A stretch of DNA of 41,550 bases from an uncultured Saprospiraceae bacterium. GTDB lineage: Bacteria > Bacteroidota > Bacteroidia > Chitinophagales > Saprospiraceae. The notes below the pieces were generated by a model. That model did not search any database, was not told the DNA's origin, and worked only from the letters and a program-made list of their open reading frames with translations. The first letter of the stretch is position 1, and every line of letters begins with the position of its first letter. Positions 34,230 through 41,550 of the stretch are shown here, one piece after another. The position numbers and the translations under genes were made by a program. Location of the stretch: positions 1 to 41,550 of the forward strand of contig CALFBG010000364.1 in NCBI GenBank assembly GCA_937951685.1, written 5' to 3'.

Positions 34230-35684
34230 ATGGCTAAGGTTGTCAGAGAAGAGGTTAGTAAATTGAGTTCTAAAATTAGCTTAACGATTGAGCGAGCAGA
34301 TTATGAACCAAAATTCAAGACGGAATTGACGAAGTACCAACAGAAATCTCACATGAAAGGGTTTCGGAAGGGAAAAACTCCAATGGGACTGATCAAAAAA
34401 ATGTACGGTAAGGCTCTCTTAGCGGATGTGATTAATGAAGTCCTCCAGAAAAAACTTTCGGATTATCTCATCGAAGAGAAATTAGATATTTTAGGTCAGC
34501 CTTTACCTGCCGACGATCAGGCGGAGTTGGATTTCGATGTCAACAACTTAACTGATTTTGAATTTAAGTTTGATATTGGTATCGCTCCAGAATTTGAACT
34601 AAAAGGATTATCGACGGAAAGTAAATTTAGCAAATATGCTGTCGATGTTGATCCTGCGATGGTCGATAAAGACATGAATAATATTCGGGAAAAAGTAGGG
34701 AAACGAATTGAAATAGAGACACAAATCGAAGAAAAAGATGTGCTCAAAATCAACGCCGAGGAGTTAGAGGGGGACAAAGCTAAGAAAAATGGCTGGGCAA
34801 CTACTTTTGAAATTGCGGTAGATTTGATCGCGGACGAAGATTTGAAAGCGGATGTTTTAGCTAAGCAAAAAGGAGATAAAATTCGCTTTAACGTAAATAC
34901 CCTCGAAAAAGATAGAGACGAAGCGTATATTCGAAAATATATCTTAAACGTTTCTGAAAATGATACGGAAGTAGAAATTGGAGAGCATTTTGAAGGTACA
35001 ATAGAGTTGGTTTATCGTATGGGACCAGCAGATTTAGATCAGGAACTTTTCGATAAAGCTTTTGGCGAAGGAAAAGTTAGCTCAGAAGAAGAGGCAAGAG
35101 GCATGATCGAAAAAGAAATCGAAGCTTATTACGATAAACAAGCAGAAGCATTACTTTACAGAGATTTCCAAAATGCATTGACCGAAGAGAATGAATTGGA
35201 ATTGCCAGATGAGTTCTTAAAAAAATGGTTGAAAGCATCTAACGAGGAAGTTTCGGCAGAAGTAATCGAAAAGGAATATGATCCTTTTGCGAATAATTTG
35301 AAATGGTCTTTGGTAAAAGGTAAAATTGTTAAGCAATTCGATTTGAACTTAACGGAAGAGGAAATCTTCGAAGGGCTCAAAAATCGGGTGCGTAGCTATT
35401 TTGGTGGTTACGGCGATGAATTAATCGTACTTAATATGGCTAATCGCTTGATGGATGATGAGAAACAGGTCAACCAAATGCAAGAAGAGTTGATGTCGGA
35501 TAAGATGTTTAAGGCGATGCGCGATCAAGTAACAATCGAAGAGAAAAAAATTGCTTCTAGCGAATTTGACGAAATACTCAAAGAAGCAAAAGCAAAAATC
35601 GAGGCAGCAAACGCACAAGCCGCAGCAGAAAGTACGCCAGAAACCGCTACCGAAGAAATTGTTGAAAACATAGAAGAAGCCTAA
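34230..35684 (+). CDS. tig: Trigger factor (ribosome-associated chaperone)
   Basis: Binds near the ribosome exit tunnel and shields nascent chains. The ribosome-binding signature GFRKGKTP is at residues 44-51 within the N-terminal domain (1-115). A middle domain occupies about 155-265 and shows the IGEHFEGTIE region, though peptidyl-prolyl isomerase residues are hard to assign. The C-terminal arm is helical and charged, and the last ~30 residues are Ala/Glu-rich. The length of 484 residues is slightly above the E. coli form. It stands at the head of the widely conserved tig-clpP-clpX order, 170 nt before clpP and separated by a hairpin. Confidence 0.95.
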   Translation: MAKVVREEVSKLSSKISLTIERADYEPKFKTELTKYQQKSHMKGFRKGKTPMGLIKKMYGKALLADVINEVLQKKLSDYLIEEKLDILGQPLPADDQAELDFDVNNLTDFEFKFDIGIAPEFELKGLSTESKFSKYAVDVDPAMVDKDMNNIREKVGKRIEIETQIEEKDVLKINAEELEGDKAKKNGWATTFEIAVDLIADEDLKADVLAKQKGDKIRFNVNTLEKDRDEAYIRKYILNVSENDTEVEIGEHFEGTIELVYRMGPADLDQELFDKAFGEGKVSSEEEARGMIEKEIEAYYDKQAEALLYRDFQNALTEENELELPDEFLKKWLKASNEEVSAEVIEKEYDPFANNLKWSLVKGKIVKQFDLNLTEEEIFEGLKNRVRSYFGGYGDELIVLNMANRLMDDEKQVNQMQEELMSDKMFKAMRDQVTIEEKKIASSEFDEILKEAKAKIEAANAQAAAESTPETATEEIVENIEEA

Positions 35685-35785
35685 TGTTTATCATGTTTAT
35701 CGATGAAATAAGACAATCTGTCTGTTAATTCGATCTTTATTGAAACATTTAGATGTTTCTTTGTTTATAAATAGTAACGTTAAAC

Positions 35786-35825
35786 TTGCGAATTGAGAAT
35801 CTACTTTCCCAATTCGCAAATTTAT
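35786..35825 (+). terminator. Hairpin after tig, possible terminator
   Basis: A perfect 10-bp stem TTGCGAATTG/CAATTCGCAA with a 14-nt loop, followed by ATTTATATT. The T-tract is weak, so it may be a partial terminator or a leader structure for clpP, which starts 36 nt after the stem. Confidence 0.5.
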
Positions 35826-35854
35826 ATTAACCGATTTGAAAAATAGGATTTATT

Positions 35855-36562
35855 ATGTTTCACAAAGATGAGTTTTTTAAATATGCTACTAAACATTTAG
35901 GTCTTAGTGGTATGCACGTCGAAAAATATGCAGAAATCAATGGCGGTAGCGCCATCCGAAATAGCATGACCCCTTACATCATCGAAGAGCGACAAATGAA
36001 CGTGGCTCAAATGGATGTATTTTCTCGATTAATGATGGATAGAATTATTTTTCTAGGAACAGAAGTACGAACGGATGTCGCTAACATTCTTCAAGCTCAG
36101 TTACTTTTCTTAGAGTCTGTCGATCCCAAAAGAGATATTCAACTATTTATCAATAGCCCAGGTGGTTCCGTCATCGACGGTCTAGGAATCTATGATACGA
36201 TGCAGTACGTCGGTCCAGATATCGCTACTACTTGTACGAGTTTGGCTGCTTCTATGGGAGCCGTACTTTTATGTGCTGGTACCGCTGGAAAGCGAGTCGC
36301 ATTACCACACTCTCGGGTTATGATTCACCAATTGTCAGGCGGAATGTTTGGTCAATTCAGCGATATGGAAATTCGATACGAACTTTCTAAGCAATTGCGT
36401 TTTGAATTGTATACCATTATGGCAGAACACTGCGGCAAAACTTTCGAAGAAATTGAGCGCGATTCCGATCGAGATAATTGGATGAGAGCAGCTGACGCGA
36501 AAGCTTACGGCTTAGTTGATGAAGTATTAGAACGTAAAAACGGTAAAAAAGGCGAGGCTTAA
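35855..36562 (+). CDS. clpP: ATP-dependent Clp protease proteolytic subunit
   Basis: A serine protease subunit forming the 14-mer barrel used with ClpX for regulated proteolysis. The catalytic triad is S133 (in AASMGA), H158 (in VMIHQ) and D207 (in DRDNW); the S-H spacing of 25 and H-D spacing of 49 match E. coli ClpP. The N-terminal part before the conserved core is about 22 residues longer than in E. coli and may be processed. The stop codon lies in a 12-bp palindrome (AGGCTTAAGCCT, 36555-36566). The gene sits between tig and clpX. Confidence 0.97.
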   Translation: MFHKDEFFKYATKHLGLSGMHVEKYAEINGGSAIRNSMTPYIIEERQMNVAQMDVFSRLMMDRIIFLGTEVRTDVANILQAQLLFLESVDPKRDIQLFINSPGGSVIDGLGIYDTMQYVGPDIATTCTSLAASMGAVLLCAGTAGKRVALPHSRVMIHQLSGGMFGQFSDMEIRYELSKQLRFELYTIMAEHCGKTFEEIERDSDRDNWMRAADAKAYGLVDEVLERKNGKKGEA

Positions 36563-36683
36563 GCCTAAAGTCTAATACTTGAAATTAGCTTTCTTAAGGG
36601 TTCATTTTTAAAAATAAATCCCGCGAAAGCTTAAGATTACAATAGATCACTCGCAGCTGGAATTAATATTGTCTTAAGAAAGA

Positions 36684-36691
36684 TATATTTG
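36684..36691 (+). promoter_or_regulatory. Promoter-like -7 box in the clpP-clpX gap
   Basis: TATATTTG, a perfect TAnnTTTG. Transcription from it would start near 36698 and meet the terminator at 36719-36767 before clpX. There is no good -33 (nearest TTG only 12 nt upstream). A 10-bp inverted pair CTTTCTTAAG/CTTAAGAAAG (36589-36598 and 36673-36682) ends just before it. Confidence 0.4.
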
Positions 36692-36718
36692 ACTAAATGC
36701 TAGTGAATTACATACATT

Positions 36719-36767
36719 TTCCGGTTTCTTATTCGTACCTTCGACTGAGAAACCGGAATTTTGTTTT
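36719..36767 (+). terminator. Intrinsic terminator between clpP and clpX
   Basis: TTCCGGTTTCT and AGAAACCGGAA form an 11-bp perfect stem with an 18-nt loop, followed by TTTTGTTTT. It would end clpP transcripts, or a short transcript from the box at 36684, leaving clpX with its own promoter or dependent on readthrough. Confidence 0.8.
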
Positions 36768-36769
36768 AA

Positions 36770-36785
36770 GGGGGGGTGAACCCCC
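36770..36785 (+). promoter_or_regulatory. G-tract/C-tract hairpin in the clpX leader
   Basis: Seven G residues, TGAA, then five C residues form a compact GC hairpin in AT-rich DNA, about 90 nt before the clpX start and directly after the terminator. Role unknown. Confidence 0.5.
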
Positions 36786-36875
36786 AGTATTCGGAGCAAA
36801 GAAATTCTAAACAAGCTCCAAACGCTAAAATTAAAACGTTACTTTCCCGTTTGATAATCACAGAAATAAAATAGA

Positions 36876-38120
36876 ATGCGAAAAAGTAAAAATAATTATC
36901 GATGTTCGTTTTGCGGAAGAGATAAATCAGAAGCATTAATTTTGATCGCCGGAATCGATGGGCACATCTGTGAAGTATGTGTAGAACAAGCCGATGAAAT
37001 TATTCAAGAGGAGTTATTTTCTGGTAAAGGTCAAGCAAATAAAGAGGACTTTCTGCTTCCCGAAACGGTAACACCAATGGAAATCAAAAAGCACCTCGAC
37101 CAATACGTAATCGGTCAGAATGATGCCAAAAAATACCTCTCCGTAGCAGTATACAATCACTACAAACGACTGAAGCAAGGTGTTTCTGCCGACGAAGTCG
37201 AAATTGAAAAGTCTAATATTCTTTTTGTTGGTCGGACGGGAACAGGAAAAACTTTGCTCGCTAAAACTATCGCTAAGTTTTTGAACGTACCTTTTTCTAT
37301 CGTTGATGCTACCGTTTTTACCGAAGCAGGTTACGTCGGAGAAGATGTTGAAAGTATCTTAAGCAGAATCTTGCAAGTATGCGATTATAATGTCGCCCTC
37401 GCCGAGAAAGGAATTGTCTACATTGATGAGATTGATAAAATTGCCCGGAAGTCTGATAATCCTTCTATCACGAGAGATGTTTCGGGAGAAGGGGTACAAC
37501 AGGCAATGCTTAAAATGTTGGAAGGTACCGAAGTAAATGTACCTCCACAAGGCGGTCGAAAACATCCAGAACAGAAAATGGTAAAGGTTAACACCGAAAA
37601 TATTCTCTTTATCTGCGGTGGCGCTTTCGATGGCGTCGAAAAATTAATCGCTCGTAGAATCAATACGCAAGTAATTGGTTTTAGTGGAAAAGATAAAGCT
37701 GAAATTGATCGAGATAACTTATTACAATACATCAATCACCAAGATATCAAAAGCTTCGGCTTGATTCCAGAATTGGTGGGTCGGCTTCCCGTGCTCACGT
37801 ACTTAGAGCCTTTGACCGCAGAAACTTTACGCAAGATTCTATCCGAGCCTAAAAACTCTTTAGTGAAGCAGTACACTAAGTTATTCGCAATCGAAGGAAT
37901 TAAGTTGAAAATTACGAAGGACGCACTGACCTACATCGCTGAGAAAGCTTTAGAGTTTGAACTCGGTGCTCGTGGATTACGCTCGATTTGTGAAGCAATC
38001 ATGATGGACGCAATGTTCGAATTGCCATCTCAAAAAAACATCAAAACTTTCACGATTGATAAGGATTACGCAGAAGAAAAATTAAATCGCTCTAAGTTGA
38101 AAAAACTTCAAGTAGCTTAA
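36876..38120 (+). CDS. clpX: ATP-dependent Clp protease ATP-binding subunit ClpX
   Basis: An AAA+ unfoldase that feeds substrates into ClpP. The N-terminal zinc-binding domain has C10, C13, C32 and C35. Walker A is GRTGTGKT (119-126) and Walker B has DE at 184-185. The pore loop GYVG, the RKH loop (GGRKHP), the ClpP-docking IGF (VIGF) and the sensor-2 ELGARGLRS are all visible. The length of 414 residues is typical. It is separated from clpP by 313 nt holding a terminator and hairpins, so the two genes may not share one transcript. A terminator follows at 38164. Confidence 0.97.
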   Translation: MRKSKNNYRCSFCGRDKSEALILIAGIDGHICEVCVEQADEIIQEELFSGKGQANKEDFLLPETVTPMEIKKHLDQYVIGQNDAKKYLSVAVYNHYKRLKQGVSADEVEIEKSNILFVGRTGTGKTLLAKTIAKFLNVPFSIVDATVFTEAGYVGEDVESILSRILQVCDYNVALAEKGIVYIDEIDKIARKSDNPSITRDVSGEGVQQAMLKMLEGTEVNVPPQGGRKHPEQKMVKVNTENILFICGGAFDGVEKLIARRINTQVIGFSGKDKAEIDRDNLLQYINHQDIKSFGLIPELVGRLPVLTYLEPLTAETLRKILSEPKNSLVKQYTKLFAIEGIKLKITKDALTYIAEKALEFELGARGLRSICEAIMMDAMFELPSQKNIKTFTIDKDYAEEKLNRSKLKKLQVA

Positions 38121-38163
38121 ACGCTACTGAAAACATACAAAATATACAAATAAGTATTTACCC

Positions 38164-38201
38164 AAAAAGCGGTTGTCTTTCTAAAAGGCAACCGCTTTTT
38201 T
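38164..38201 (+). terminator. Intrinsic terminator after clpX
   Basis: GCGGTTG (38169-38175) pairs with CAACCGC (38189-38195), extended by A-run/T-run pairing, ending in six T residues. Confidence 0.88.
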
Positions 38202-38295
38202 GAAAATAACATAAGGCAAAAGAAAATATTTACCTCATAGTTGAGCTGATCATATATTGATTGTTGGAGATGGAAAAAGATCCTTAATTTTTATT

Positions 38296-38303
38296 TACTT
38301 TTG
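38296..38303 (+). promoter_or_regulatory. -7 box of truA
   Basis: TACTTTTG, a perfect TAnnTTTG, 31 nt before the truA ATG. The nearest TTG (38264-38266) is 29 nt upstream, longer than the usual spacing. Confidence 0.5.
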
Positions 38304-38333
38304 CGAAGAAAGGATTTTTCAAACAACTTTAAT

Positions 38334-39077
38334 ATGCGATACTTCATCGAACTTGCTTATAATGGAACGCGTTTCAGCGGTTGGCAACGACAGCCCAATG
38401 ATCGTTCTGTGCAAGAAACGATCGAAGTGGCGCTGACAACTTTATTGCGACAGCCCATCAGCATTATGGGATGTGGGCGTACCGACGCAGGTGTACACGC
38501 CAGCCAGTTTTTTCTGCATTTTGATTTTGAGGAAATACTTGCTCCCAATTTAATTGGTAGACTCAATAAGTTTTTAGGAAAAGATATTGCCATTCGACGG
38601 ATTTTCCCCGTTGCAGCCGAAGCGCACGCTCGATTTGATGCTACGGCACGGAGCTACGCCTACCATTTGTGTTTTGAAAAAGATCCTTTCCGACAGGAAT
38701 CTTGCTACGCTTACCTCTACGCGAAAAAACCAGATTTTCAATTGGTACAAGCAGCAGCTCAACTGCTATTATCATACGATGCCTTTTTTCCTTTTTGTAA
38801 AACGAACTCTGATGCAAAGACGATGAATTGTCAATTGACCAAAGCCACTTGGGAAATTCACCCCGAAACGGAAACGTGGATTTTTCATATCTCCGCTAAT
38901 CGCTTTTTGCGAGGAATGGTACGCCTGATTGTAGGGATGTGTCTACAGGTAGGAACGGGAAAAATAGCCTTGGCAGAAGTGAAAGCAGCTTTGGACGAGC
39001 AACGGCGATTGAGTAAAAGTCTTAGCGTTCCGCCAGAAGGTTTGTTTTTAACGAAAGTAGTTTATCCTTTTCTTTAA
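38334..39077 (+). CDS. truA: tRNA pseudouridine(38-40) synthase
   Basis: Converts U38-U40 of the tRNA anticodon arm to pseudouridine. The catalytic Asp is D51 in CGRTDAGVHA. The N-terminus MRYFIELAYNGTRFSGWQ and the C-terminal RFLRGMVRLIVG are family hallmarks. A TTG 33 nt upstream extends the frame, but the ATG at 38334 gives the conserved start and 247 residues. The stop codon overlaps the stop codon of the convergent acyltransferase-like gene by 4 nt. Confidence 0.95.
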   Translation: MRYFIELAYNGTRFSGWQRQPNDRSVQETIEVALTTLLRQPISIMGCGRTDAGVHASQFFLHFDFEEILAPNLIGRLNKFLGKDIAIRRIFPVAAEAHARFDATARSYAYHLCFEKDPFRQESCYAYLYAKKPDFQLVQAAAQLLLSYDAFFPFCKTNSDAKTMNCQLTKATWEIHPETETWIFHISANRFLRGMVRLIVGMCLQVGTGKIALAEVKAALDEQRRLSKSLSVPPEGLFLTKVVYPFL

Positions 39078-39970
39078 AATAATTTCCACTTCTTAACACC
39101 TTTGGTAATACGACTATAGCTATTCGCTTTTGCACCAAAGCCTTTTACCCAATCTTGAGATTGATCAACATTGAAATCAATAATTAAAGGTCGACCAGCG
39201 TTGGTTTGCAGCAAAACGTTAAACATAAAAGGAAGCGCAGCGTGTTCCCAACCATAAGGCGAAGCAAGTGGCACCAAGCTTAAAATCTTATTGTGGCTAT
39301 AAATAAAAAAGTTGATGGCACAAAGTTGTTGCTGCTTGTCCACCACACCAGAAATAAAACCTACTCCTCGATGCATCGCGTTGTACATCAAGCGTTGTAA
39401 AGCGTGAAAGTTGAAATCTGATTTATCTTTGTGGTGGCTATATTTTTTATAAAAATCAGCGAGCACTTCGGGCTTAAGATTGGAGACGGCTTGCAGTTGA
39501 GCCGTTTTAGCTTTGTGCAAACTGGCCTTCAATTCTTCGGTAAAAGCAGCTTCTAGCGTTTCAATTTGCTCATTGATCGCCAACTGATAATTGAGTAATT
39601 GTTCTTCCTTGAAATCAAGATTGTCGGGCAAGGCAATTCGTTCGTTTAAGTGAACCTCAATAGACTTATATTCTTTGGGAATGGCTTGGAGGAAATTCTT
39701 AACGCGTTTTGGAGATAGAGCATTAACGGAATATAAGCCCGCTTCTCTCAACAAAGGTGGTTGATAAAGTCCTTTACGTTTAAGAAAGTCTTCTTTCCAA
39801 ATCAATGGAAAAACGGATTGATAGTCGCCTTCGACCAAAGCATCCCATTCCTTCGCTACGTTATTGAGGTACCACTGGTAGCCAAATACGTTGCCATTCG
39901 TTGCGTAGTGTACGCAGCCATTCCACTTATTCCTAACGATCTCCTCTGCGGGTACAAAACGAATATCCAT
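39074..39970 (-). CDS. GNAT/FemAB-like acyltransferase-fold protein
   Basis: A cytosolic protein of 298 residues without a signal peptide or membrane segment. The layout (N-terminal W-x(n)-Y region, and a later stretch with FNFHALQRLMYNAMHRG followed by a beta-rich half with FFIYSHNKIL) recalls GNAT/FemAB-type acyltransferases, but no catalytic residue can be named and the assignment is weak. The gene starts directly after the glyA stop (TAA then ATG), so it is translationally coupled to glyA. It overlaps truA by 4 nt tail to tail. Substrate unknown. Confidence 0.7.
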   Translation of the reverse strand: MDIRFVPAEEIVRNKWNGCVHYATNGNVFGYQWYLNNVAKEWDALVEGDYQSVFPLIWKEDFLKRKGLYQPPLLREAGLYSVNALSPKRVKNFLQAIPKEYKSIEVHLNERIALPDNLDFKEEQLLNYQLAINEQIETLEAAFTEELKASLHKAKTAQLQAVSNLKPEVLADFYKKYSHHKDKSDFNFHALQRLMYNAMHRGVGFISGVVDKQQQLCAINFFIYSHNKILSLVPLASPYGWEHAALPFMFNVLLQTNAGRPLIIDFNVDQSQDWVKGFGAKANSYSRITKGVKKWKLF

Positions 39971-41254
39971 TTAGCTTAATTGTGTTGCGGGGTAAAGCGA
40001 AAATTGTTCCATGTGTTCATTAACCTTGGCCTTAGTCTTAGCGATGACCGTTTCGTTGTCTACATTTGTAATTACTTCGTCAATCCAAGTAACGATTTGC
40101 TGGCAATCTGCTTCGTTCATTCCTCGCGTAGTGATCGCTGGAGTACCTATTCTAATCCCCGAGGTAACAAAAGGAGATTGGGTATCAAAAGGCACCATAT
40201 TCTTATTGACGGTGATATCTGCCGCTACGAGCGCTGCTTCTGCTTGTTTGCCCGTTACATTTTTAGATCGCAGATCAATTAGCATGAGGTGATTGTCCGT
40301 TCCGCCAGAGATTACTTTGTAACCGTTGTCTACGAAAGCGGCAGCCATTACTTTTGCGTTGTCTTTCATCTTTTGACAGTAGCTCTTAAAACTCGGCTGT
40401 AAAGCTTCCTGAAAAGCGACGGCTTTTGCTGCGATCACGTGTTCTAACGGACCACCTTGCATTCCAGGGAAAACACCACTATTCAATATTGCCGACATTT
40501 TAATCGGATTACCTTTTTTGGTGGTACGTCCCCAAGGATTATCTATATCTTCTCCCATCATAATTAATCCACCTCTTGGCCCGCGCAAAGTTTTGTGCGT
40601 CGTAGAAGTAATGATATGACAATGGGGAAGAGGATCATTTAAAAGCTTAGCCGCAATCAAACCCGCAGGATGAGCAATATCTGCCAATAATAATGCGCCA
40701 ACTTTATCCGCAATGGCTCTAAAGCGAGCGTAATCCCAATCTCTAGAATAGGCAGAAGCACCACAAATGATTAGCTTAGGTTGCGCTTTCAATGCAATTG
40801 CCTCCACCTTATCCATATCAATCAATCCTGTATCTTCTTCTACTCCGTAGAAATAAGGCTCGTATACTTTTCCCGAAAAATTAACTGGCGATCCATGTGA
40901 AAGGTGACCACCATGCGATAAATTAAAGCCTAAAATTTTATCACCAGCTTGCAAAACGGCTAAAAATACTGCTGCGTTTGCTTGTGCGCCAGAGTGGGGT
41001 TGTACATTCGCATAGCTTGCGCCAAATAATGCTTTTAAGCGATCAATAGCGAGTTGCTCGATTTGATCTACAATTTGACAACCACCATAATAACGCTTTC
41101 CAGGATAACCTTCTGCGTATTTATTCGTCAAGCAAGTCCCCATGGCATCCATAACGGCTTGGCTCGTAAAATTTTCAGAAGCAATCAACTCAATTCCTTC
41201 TCTTTGTCTTGCTAATTCTTGTTGAATTAACCCAAAAACAGCGGTATCTTTCAT
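39971..41254 (-). CDS. glyA: Serine hydroxymethyltransferase
   Basis: A PLP enzyme interconverting serine and glycine while charging tetrahydrofolate with a one-carbon unit. The PLP lysine is K221 in STTHKT, followed by the LRGPRGG loop. D192 and H195 in ADIAHPAG bind the cofactor, and the N-terminal [10 protein letters not shown] element is characteristic. The length of 427 residues is typical. The last codon abuts the start of the acyltransferase-like gene with no gap. The upstream 296 nt hold no full-consensus promoter that I could find. Confidence 0.97.
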   Translation of the reverse strand: MKDTAVFGLIQQELARQREGIELIASENFTSQAVMDAMGTCLTNKYAEGYPGKRYYGGCQIVDQIEQLAIDRLKALFGASYANVQPHSGAQANAAVFLAVLQAGDKILGFNLSHGGHLSHGSPVNFSGKVYEPYFYGVEEDTGLIDMDKVEAIALKAQPKLIICGASAYSRDWDYARFRAIADKVGALLLADIAHPAGLIAAKLLNDPLPHCHIITSTTHKTLRGPRGGLIMMGEDIDNPWGRTTKKGNPIKMSAILNSGVFPGMQGGPLEHVIAAKAVAFQEALQPSFKSYCQKMKDNAKVMAAAFVDNGYKVISGGTDNHLMLIDLRSKNVTGKQAEAALVAADITVNKNMVPFDTQSPFVTSGIRIGTPAITTRGMNEADCQQIVTWIDEVITNVDNETVIAKTKAKVNEHMEQFSLYPATQLS

Positions 41255-41484
41255 TTTAACATTAAAATTTATTATAAATTATAATTATTTAAATACTTGG
41301 CAGCTTATTTGAAGGATTAAAAAGTGAAGCCCCAAATGCAGCACTGTAAAATTACAACAAAAACTTAAAGGAAAGCCGGAAAAAGTCTTGATTCTTTTAA
41401 GTTTTACCTAGAAGTTGTTTAATAATTCTAAAAGCAGTTGAGAAAGGCTTTGCCTTCACGCAAGTAAGCAGAGATTTTTGTTCA

Positions 41485-41510
41485 AACCTGCCTCTGCCGG
41501 CAGGCAGGTT
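41485..41510. repeat. GC-rich nested palindrome (REP-like)
   Basis: AACCTGCC and GGCAGGTT form the outer arms, with the perfect 8-bp palindrome TGCCGGCA inside. It is GC-rich in AT-rich surroundings, like REP-type extragenic palindromes; no second copy lies in this window. Confidence 0.55.
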
Positions 41511-41528
41511 GAAGCTCTTTTAGGAGTT

Positions 41529-41543
41529 CGTAGCAGCGCTACG
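41529..41543. repeat. Short hairpin CGTAGC/GCTACG
   Basis: A 6-bp perfect stem with an AGC loop, 18 nt after the palindrome at 41485-41510. The two may be parts of one repeat element that continues beyond the window. Confidence 0.45.
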
Positions 41544-41550
41544 GAGGATG

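Larger units (their letters stand above)
41255..41550. other. Gene-free region upstream of glyA to the window end
   Basis: AT-rich next to glyA, then two compact GC-rich hairpin elements near the end (41485-41510 and 41529-41543). No gene is seen. Confidence 0.55.

Noticed and set aside
35800-36855. TACTTTCCC occurring upstream of both clpP and clpX
   Set aside because: A nine-base match near two related genes is suggestive, but no spacing to a -33 element fits and the first copy is in a hairpin loop; too short to claim a shared promoter.

Overview
The window looks like a chromosome segment of a Bacteroidota bacterium, most likely a marine member of the Saprospiria or a relative. The evidence is AT-rich DNA, promoter -7 boxes of the Bacteroidota type TAnnTTTG, few Shine-Dalgarno sites, lipoproteins carrying the Bacteroidota surface-export signature (Cys-x-Lys-acidic-acidic), WG-repeat and UMF1-type proteins, and the conserved tig-clpP-clpX order. 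The genus cannot be settled from the sequence alone. There is no rRNA, CRISPR array, phage or complete insertion sequence. About 26 protein genes and one tRNA-Leu are supported.

Layout. 0.2-2.8 kb: a TPR-AAA+ ATPase and a TPR-membrane protein in one tight pair. 2.9-7.9 kb: metG, lnt and a WG-repeat lipoprotein. 8.1-10.6 kb: an accessory island with a surface-lipoprotein PL7 alginate lyase (minus strand), its own terminator, a long leader, a strong promoter overlapped by three evenly spaced palindromic operators, and a mobile-like palindromic repeat. 10.6-14.2 kb: a minus-strand operon of three glycosyltransferases (polyprenyl-phosphate sugar synthase-like, processive GT2, GT-C). 14.8-17.6 kb: a surface beta-helix lipoprotein converging on a UMF1/Atg22-like transporter. 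18-20.1 kb: RimK glutamate ligase and an aspartoacylase-like metallo-hydrolase. 20.2-25.7 kb: a histidine kinase that lacks its phospho-acceptor His, a YbbP-like permease, and a PBP4-type carboxypeptidase. 25.9-28.7 kb: a lipoprotein methyltransferase, a cytosolic methyltransferase, and purA. 29.4-32.8 kb: a STAS protein, a Fur-family regulator and a Rel/SpoT enzyme. 33.7-38.1 kb: tRNA-Leu, trigger factor, ClpP, ClpX. 38.3-41.3 kb: truA, converging on a glyA-acyltransferase-like operon.

Most genes are housekeeping: translation (metG, truA, tRNA-Leu), proteostasis (tig, clpP, clpX, the AAA+ protein), one-carbon and purine metabolism (glyA, purA), stringent response, metal-linked regulation, and envelope work (lnt, PBP4, YbbP-like). 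The most informative signals are non-coding. (1) Three TTGGTYAACCAA palindromes at an exact 16-nt period overlap a consensus TTTG-N19-TATATTTG promoter upstream of the alginate lyase. (2) A 158-161 bp repeat with 13-bp terminal inverted repeats has two full copies about 95% identical, plus an end fragment at the window edge. (3) The clpP-clpX gap has a promoter-like box followed by an intrinsic terminator. (4) A nested inverted repeat separates the YbbP-like gene from the PBP4 gene. No complete new defence or mobile system was found. The best candidates for new biology are the operator array, the repeat family, the His-less kinase and the lipid-anchored methyltransferase.
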